DNA of 8,371 nt from Caulobacteraceae bacterium (GTDB lineage Bacteria; Pseudomonadota; Alphaproteobacteria; Caulobacterales; Caulobacteraceae). The stretch covers positions 1 to 8,371 of the forward strand of contig CANMXH010000093.1 in assembly GCA_947501315.1 (NCBI GenBank), read 5' to 3'. Below the pieces are notes generated by a model. It did no database searches. It was not told the DNA's origin and saw nothing but the letters and a program-made list of their open reading frames with translations. Position numbers and translations under genes: made by a program. Positions 4,093 to 8,371 of the stretch are shown here, in pieces (position 1 is the first letter of the stretch; each line of letters begins with the position of its first letter).

Positions 4093-6783
4093 ATGAACGC
4101 CCCCGTCATTCATCCCACGACAGCCGATACCGTCCCGTCCAGCGAGGGGACGACGCCGGTCATGGCGCAATTCCTGGCAGCCAAGGCCAGCCAGCCCGAC
4201 GCCATTGTCTTCTTCCGCATGGGTGATTTCTACGAACTGTTCTTCAAGGACGCCGAGATCGCCTCCAGGGCCCTGGGCATCACCCTGACCAAACGCGGCA
4301 AGCACCAGGGGCAGGACATCCCCATGGCCGGCGTCCCGGTGCATGCGCTGGACGGCTATCTGGCGCGGTTGATCCGCCAGGGGTTCAAGGCCGCCATCTG
4401 TGAGCAGATGGAAGCCCCGTCCGAGGCGCGAAAGCGCGGCTCCAAGGCCGTGGTCCATCGCGACATCGTGCGCGTCGTCACACCTGGAACCCTGACCGAG
4501 GACAGTCTGCTGGACGCGCGGGGGGCCAACCGTCTGGCCGCCGTCTCGGTGCGCAAGGGCCGGGCCGCCGTCGCTGTGGTGGAGCTGTCGGCCGGGTCAG
4601 TCGACGCCGTGGCCTGTTCGCTGGAGGACCTCGGCGCCACCCTCGCCTCGTTCCGGCCGTCGGAAGTGCTGGTGCCCGACCGTCTGTTTTCGGACGAGGC
4701 GACCAAGGCCGCGCTGGAAGGATCCGGCGGCGTGGTCCAGGCCCTGCCGCAGGCCCTGGCCGAGCCGGTCGGGGCCCGGGCGCGGATCGAGCGGCTTTAC
4801 GGCGTCGCCTCGCTGGACGGCTTCGGTGCCTTCGAGGAGGCCGAGGTCTCGGCGCTGGGCCTGATCGCAGCCTATCTGGAGACGACCCAGGCCGGAAAGA
4901 TACCCGCCCTGTCGCCGCCGCGCCGGTCGGGCGACAGCGGCTTCCTGGCCATCGACCCGACGACCCGGCTGAGCCTCGAGATCGACCGCACCCAGCGCGG
5001 TGAACGCGAGGGCTCGCTGCTGGCCTGTATCGACCGCACCGTCACCTCGGGCGGTGCCCGTGCCCTCGCCGAGCGGATCGCCCGGCCGCTATGCGACCCC
5101 GCCGCAATCAATCATGGACTCGATGCGGTCGAATGGCTGCTGGTGCGACGCGACCTGCGACGCGACCTGCGCGACGGACTGAGGGCCTCATCGGATGTGG
5201 CCCGTGCCGTGTCGAGACTGGTTCTGGGCCGCGGTGGCCCGCGCGATCTGGCCGCCATCCGTACCGGCCTGTCGATCGCCGAGGGTATTGCCGGCCTGTT
5301 CCCGCCGACGCGCGAGCCTCTCTCCGGCCCGCCGGCCCGGATCGTCGCCTGTCTCGACCGGCTGACCCTGTCGCCCGACCTCGGGCGGCTGCTGGCCGAT
5401 CTGGCGCAGGGTCTGGTCGCCGAGCCGCCCCATCTGGCCCGTGACGGCGGCTTCGTCGCCCCCGGCTATCGCCCCGAACTGGAAGAGGCCCGGCGCCTGC
5501 GTGATGACAGCCGCCGCGTCGTCGCCGACCTCGAGGCCCGGGCCGTGGCCGAGGCGGGCGTGCCGTTCAAGGTCCGTCACAATGCCGTACTTGGCTATTT
5601 CCTCGAGACCAGTGCCAAGGCCGCCGAGCCCCTGCTGCGGCCGACGGGCGAAAGCCCCTTCATCCACCGCCAGACCCTCGCCAACCAGGTCCGTTTCACC
5701 ACCGTCGAACTGTCCGAGCTGGACGCGAAGATCAGCCAGGCGGGATATCGTGCCCTGGCCATCGAGGGCGAGACCTTCGAGACCTGGCGGACCACGGTCC
5801 AGTCCCTGGCCCGGCGGCTGCAGGCCGTGGCCGAGGCCCTGGCCGAGCTCGACGCCCATGCCGCCCTCGCAGAATGGGCCGAGGAGGTCGGCGGCGTTCG
5901 CCCGGTGATCGATGATTCGCTCTGTTTCGATGTCATCGCTGGCCGTCACCCGGTGGTCGAGGCGGCGGTCAGGTCCCAGGGCGACCCCTATACGCCCAAC
6001 GACTGCCGGCTGGACGGTTCCGGCGAGACAGCCTCACGGCTTTCGATCGTCACCGGACCGAACATGGCGGGTAAATCGACCTTCCTGCGCCAGAACGCCC
6101 TGCTGGTCTTGCTGGCGCAGGCCGGGGCCTTCGTTCCGGCCACGGCCATGCGGCTGGGCGTGGTCGATCGCCTGTTCAGCCGCGTCGGTGCGGGCGATGA
6201 CCTGGCGCGGGGTCGCTCCACCTTCATGACCGAGATGGTCGAGACGGCCGCCATCCTGACCCAGGCGACGGACCGGAGCTTCGTCGTGCTGGACGAGATC
6301 GGGCGCGGCACAGCCACCTATGACGGACTGGCCATCGCCTGGGCCGTGGCCGAGGCCCTGCACGACCACAACCGCACCCGTACCCTGTTCGCCACCCACT
6401 ATCATGAGCTGGCCGGGCTTGAGACGCGGCTGGCCCATGTCTGCAATCTGTCGATGGCGGCACGGGAATGGAACGGAGATCTGGTCTTCCTCCATGAGGC
6501 CCGGTCCGGTGCGGCCGACCGCTCCTATGGCGTCCAGGTCGCGAAACTCGCGGGGGTGCCCGCCTCGGTCGTAGGCCGCGCCCGGGAGGTGCTGGAGCGG
6601 CTGGAAGGCGAGAAGGCGGCGGCCATCAGCCTGGACGACCTGCCTCTTTTTGCCGTGGCCGAGTCACCACCGCCGCGCCCTTCAGCCGTCGAGGACGCCC
6701 TGCAGGCCATCCAGCCCGACGAACTGTCTCCGCGCGAGGCGCTGGAAGCCCTCTACCGCCTGAAGAGTCTGGGCCGCCGGTGA
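4093..6783 (+). CDS. mutS: DNA mismatch repair protein MutS
   Basis: MutS recognises mispairs and small loops in DNA and, as an ATP-driven sliding clamp, recruits MutL. The protein has 896 aa; E. coli MutS has 853. The mismatch-reading Phe-x-Glu motif is F46-Y-E48 in RMGDFYELF. A connector domain and core/lever/clamp region (about 285-580) follow. The ABC ATPase has Walker A GPNMAGKST (655-663), signature GRSTF (707-711), Walker B VVLDEIGRGT with D734-E735, and the switch His in FATHYHEL (H769). Near the C-terminus DLPLF (849-853) resembles a beta-clamp binding motif, followed by a helical tail (SPREALEALYRLKSL). The ATG at 4093 has no Shine-Dalgarno. An in-frame ATG at 4162 (M24), just before the conserved domain, is preceded by GAGGGG at 4144-4149 and could be the real start. 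The stop overlaps the glnD start. A 12-bp tandem repeat encodes RRDLRRDL (352-359). Confidence 0.98.
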   Translation: MNAPVIHPTTADTVPSSEGTTPVMAQFLAAKASQPDAIVFFRMGDFYELFFKDAEIASRALGITLTKRGKHQGQDIPMAGVPVHALDGYLARLIRQGFKAAICEQMEAPSEARKRGSKAVVHRDIVRVVTPGTLTEDSLLDARGANRLAAVSVRKGRAAVAVVELSAGSVDAVACSLEDLGATLASFRPSEVLVPDRLFSDEATKAALEGSGGVVQALPQALAEPVGARARIERLYGVASLDGFGAFEEAEVSALGLIAAYLETTQAGKIPALSPPRRSGDSGFLAIDPTTRLSLEIDRTQRGEREGSLLACIDRTVTSGGARALAERIARPLCDPAAINHGLDAVEWLLVRRDLRRDLRDGLRASSDVARAVSRLVLGRGGPRDLAAIRTGLSIAEGIAGLFPPTREPLSGPPARIVACLDRLTLSPDLGRLLADLAQGLVAEPPHLARDGGFVAPGYRPELEEARRLRDDSRRVVADLEARAVAEAGVPFKVRHNAVLGYFLETSAKAAEPLLRPTGESPFIHRQTLANQVRFTTVELSELDAKISQAGYRALAIEGETFETWRTTVQSLARRLQAVAEALAELDAHAALAEWAEEVGGVRPVIDDSLCFDVIAGRHPVVEAAVRSQGDPYTPNDCRLDGSGETASRLSIVTGPNMAGKSTFLRQNALLVLLAQAGAFVPATAMRLGVVDRLFSRVGAGDDLARGRSTFMTEMVETAAILTQATDRSFVVLDEIGRGTATYDGLAIAWAVAEALHDHNRTRTLFATHYHELAGLETRLAHVCNLSMAAREWNGDLVFLHEARSGAADRSYGVQVAKLAGVPASVVGRAREVLERLEGEKAAAISLDDLPLFAVAESPPPRPSAVEDALQAIQPDELSPREALEALYRLKSLGRR
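5145..5168 (+). repeat. Exact 12-bp tandem duplication inside mutS
   Basis: The 12-mer GCGACGCGACCT occurs twice back to back (5145-5156 and 5157-5168), and a related GCGCGAC follows at once. In the mutS frame it encodes RRDLRRDL then RDG, in the helical core region. Because the unit is 12 bp, gain or loss of a copy would keep the frame but change the length of a helix by four residues. Confidence 0.7.
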
Positions 6784-8371
6784 CGGAGACCCTGGACGAC
6801 CGGTTGATCGAGGCCGCGTCAGCACCCGACGTGCGCAGGGCCGTGGCGGCCCTTCTGAAAGACTCTTTCGACGCCTCCCGCAGCCGCATCGCCCGCCGCC
6901 TCGACGCCGGAGGTGCGGGGGTCGAGGTCGCCCACCTCTATTCAGCCGCTGCCGATGAATTGTTGATCGCCCTTTGGCGGTTCACCACCGAAACCCTCTA
7001 TCCTGCCGCCAATCCGAGTGAGGCAGAGCGGCTGAGCCTGATTGCCGTCGGTGGATACGGGCGGGGTGTGCTGGCCCCCTTTTCGGACCTGGATCTGCTG
7101 TTCCTGCGCCCGTGGAAATCCATCCCGCGCACCGAACAGGTGATCGAGTTCATGCTCTACGTCCTTTGGGACCTGGGCATAAAGATCGGCCAGTCGGCGC
7201 GCTCGGTCGACGAGTGTCTGGCCCTGGCGAAATCGGACATGACCGTGCGCACGGCCCTGCTGGAGGCGCGCGCCCTGGCCGGGGATGACAGGCTGGCCGC
7301 CGACTTCATCGCTCGCTTCCGGGCCCAGGTGGTCAAGGCCGACCCCAGACCCTTCATCGCCGCAAAGCTGGAGGAGCGCGACATCCGCCACCAGAAGTCC
7401 GGCGCGGTGCGGTACCGGGTCGAGCCCAACGTCAAGGACGGCAAGGGCGGTTTGCGGGACCTCAACTCCCTGTTCTGGATCGCCCGGTCGCTGGCGCCGG
7501 ACAGCCCGCTGGGTGCGCGGGTGATGGACGGCCTGCTGACCGCCCGTGAACGCCGGACCTTCGAGGAGTCCTTCGACTTCCTGTGGCGGGTCCGGGCCCA
7601 TCTGCACCTTACGGCGGGGCGGCCCGAGGAAAAACTGACCTTCGACCTTCAGCCTGAGGTCGCCCGACGCATGGGCTGGCACGGACGCGGGGACGAGCCG
7701 GCGGTCGAACGGTTCATGCGCCGCTATTTCCTCGTGGCCCGCGACGTCGGCGGGCTGACCAGGGCCCTGTCGGCCAAGCTCGAGGCGCGCCAGCAGAAGT
7801 CAACGATGAGTCTGTCGCGACTCATTCCGGGCCGCAAACGCAAGCTCGGCGTCGAGGGATTCACCGAGGACTCCGGCCGCCTGTCCGTCACAGGCCCGGA
7901 GGTGTTCGCCGCCGCGCCCGAAAAACTGCTGATGCTGTTCCGCACGGCGGATGAGCACGACCTGGACCTGCACCCGGACGCCTTCTCGGCCGTCAGCCGG
8001 TCCCTGTCGCTGGTGACGCCCTCCCTGCGGCGCGACCCGGAGGCCACGCGCGCTTTCCTGGACATACTGGCGCACGGCCAGCGGCCCTATCGGGTGCTGA
8101 GCCTGATGAACGAGACCGGTCTCCTGGGCCGGTTCCTGCCCGAATGGGGCCGGATCGTCGGCCAGACCCAGTTCAACATGTATCACGCCTATACGGTCGA
8201 CGAGCACACGCTGCAGGCCATCGGCATCATCAATGACATCTGGCGCGGCAAGCTGAAGGCCGACCATCCATCCTCATCCGAGATCGTGCACCGGATCGAC
8301 GATTTCGAGGCCCTGATGCTGGCCATGCTTTTGCACGACGTCGGCAAGGGCGGTGACCGCGGCCAGCTTGA
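6780..8371 (+). CDS. glnD: Bifunctional [protein-PII] uridylyltransferase/uridylyl-removing enzyme GlnD (3' end outside window)
   Basis: GlnD senses glutamine and uridylylates or deuridylylates PII proteins (GlnB/GlnK), setting nitrogen assimilation. From the GTG at 6780 the frame stays open for 530 codons to the right edge, so the last HD part and the two C-terminal ACT domains expected in a protein of about 900 aa are not visible. The nucleotidyltransferase motif is GGYGR (91-95) with metal-binding D103 and D105 in FSDLDLLF. A conserved GlnD stretch VEPNVKDGKGGLRDLNSLFWIA follows at about 218-239. The uridylyl-removing HD domain begins with HAYTVDEHT (H469, H476) and has the H519-D520 pair in LLHDVGKG. 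GTG overlaps the mutS TGA by four bases (GTGA), which implies translational coupling and co-transcription. Upstream there is only a weak AAGAG. MutS-GlnD adjacency is, from memory, common in alphaproteobacteria. Confidence 0.96.
   Translation, partial: MTETLDDRLIEAASAPDVRRAVAALLKDSFDASRSRIARRLDAGGAGVEVAHLYSAAADELLIALWRFTTETLYPAANPSEAERLSLIAVGGYGRGVLAPFSDLDLLFLRPWKSIPRTEQVIEFMLYVLWDLGIKIGQSARSVDECLALAKSDMTVRTALLEARALAGDDRLAADFIARFRAQVVKADPRPFIAAKLEERDIRHQKSGAVRYRVEPNVKDGKGGLRDLNSLFWIARSLAPDSPLGARVMDGLLTARERRTFEESFDFLWRVRAHLHLTAGRPEEKLTFDLQPEVARRMGWHGRGDEPAVERFMRRYFLVARDVGGLTRALSAKLEARQQKSTMSLSRLIPGRKRKLGVEGFTEDSGRLSVTGPEVFAAAPEKLLMLFRTADEHDLDLHPDAFSAVSRSLSLVTPSLRRDPEATRAFLDILAHGQRPYRVLSLMNETGLLGRFLPEWGRIVGQTQFNMYHAYTVDEHTLQAIGIINDIWRGKLKADHPSSSEIVHRIDDFEALMLAMLLHDVGKGGDRGQL

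Noticed and set aside
3653..4096. Open frame of 147 codons on + through the btuB/mutS spacer
   Set aside because: It runs through the riboswitch on the opposite strand and the ends of two genes, and its product has no recognisable motif.
5188..5949. Open frame of 253 codons on - opposite mutS
   Set aside because: Shadow of mutS, whose domain motifs are continuous in the + frame.
6942..7682. Open frame of 246 codons on - near the right end
   Set aside because: It is antisense to glnD, which is continuous on + with nucleotidyltransferase and HD motifs.

Overview
The window is very GC-rich, tightly packed chromosomal DNA. The gene content (recQ, a btuB preceded by a cobalamin riboswitch, and mutS overlapping glnD), the base composition and the weak Shine-Dalgarno sequences suggest an alphaproteobacterium, most likely of the Caulobacter/Brevundimonas type. 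That placement is inference from style and gene order. No mobile element, CRISPR array, tRNA or rRNA was seen.

Layout from left to right: (1) the 3' end of recQ on +, carrying the zinc, RQC and HRDC regions. (2) A 150-bp spacer holding a perfect palindrome and a direct repeat inside a short inverted repeat. (3) An aldo/keto reductase-like gene on + that seems to have lost the whole catalytic tetrad. (4) A TonB-dependent receptor of BtuB size on -, whose end overlaps the end of the reductase-like gene by 17 bp. (5) A 426-bp region between the divergent btuB and mutS genes. It holds a complete cobalamin riboswitch on the - strand, a possible btuB promoter just outside it, and a leader with several hairpins, one of which puts the btuB Shine-Dalgarno in its loop. 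(6) mutS on +. (7) glnD on +, starting at a GTG that overlaps the mutS stop by 4 nt and running off the right edge.

The genes do not form one pathway. RecQ and MutS are DNA maintenance proteins, GlnD is the nitrogen-status sensor that modifies PII, and BtuB with its riboswitch is a self-contained unit for vitamin B12 uptake with feedback control. mutS and glnD look co-transcribed and translationally coupled.

I found no convincing undescribed multi-gene system. The items most worth a second look are the reductase-like protein without its tetrad, the structured btuB leader, the repeat/inverted-repeat element ahead of the reductase-like gene, and a 12-bp exact tandem duplication inside mutS.
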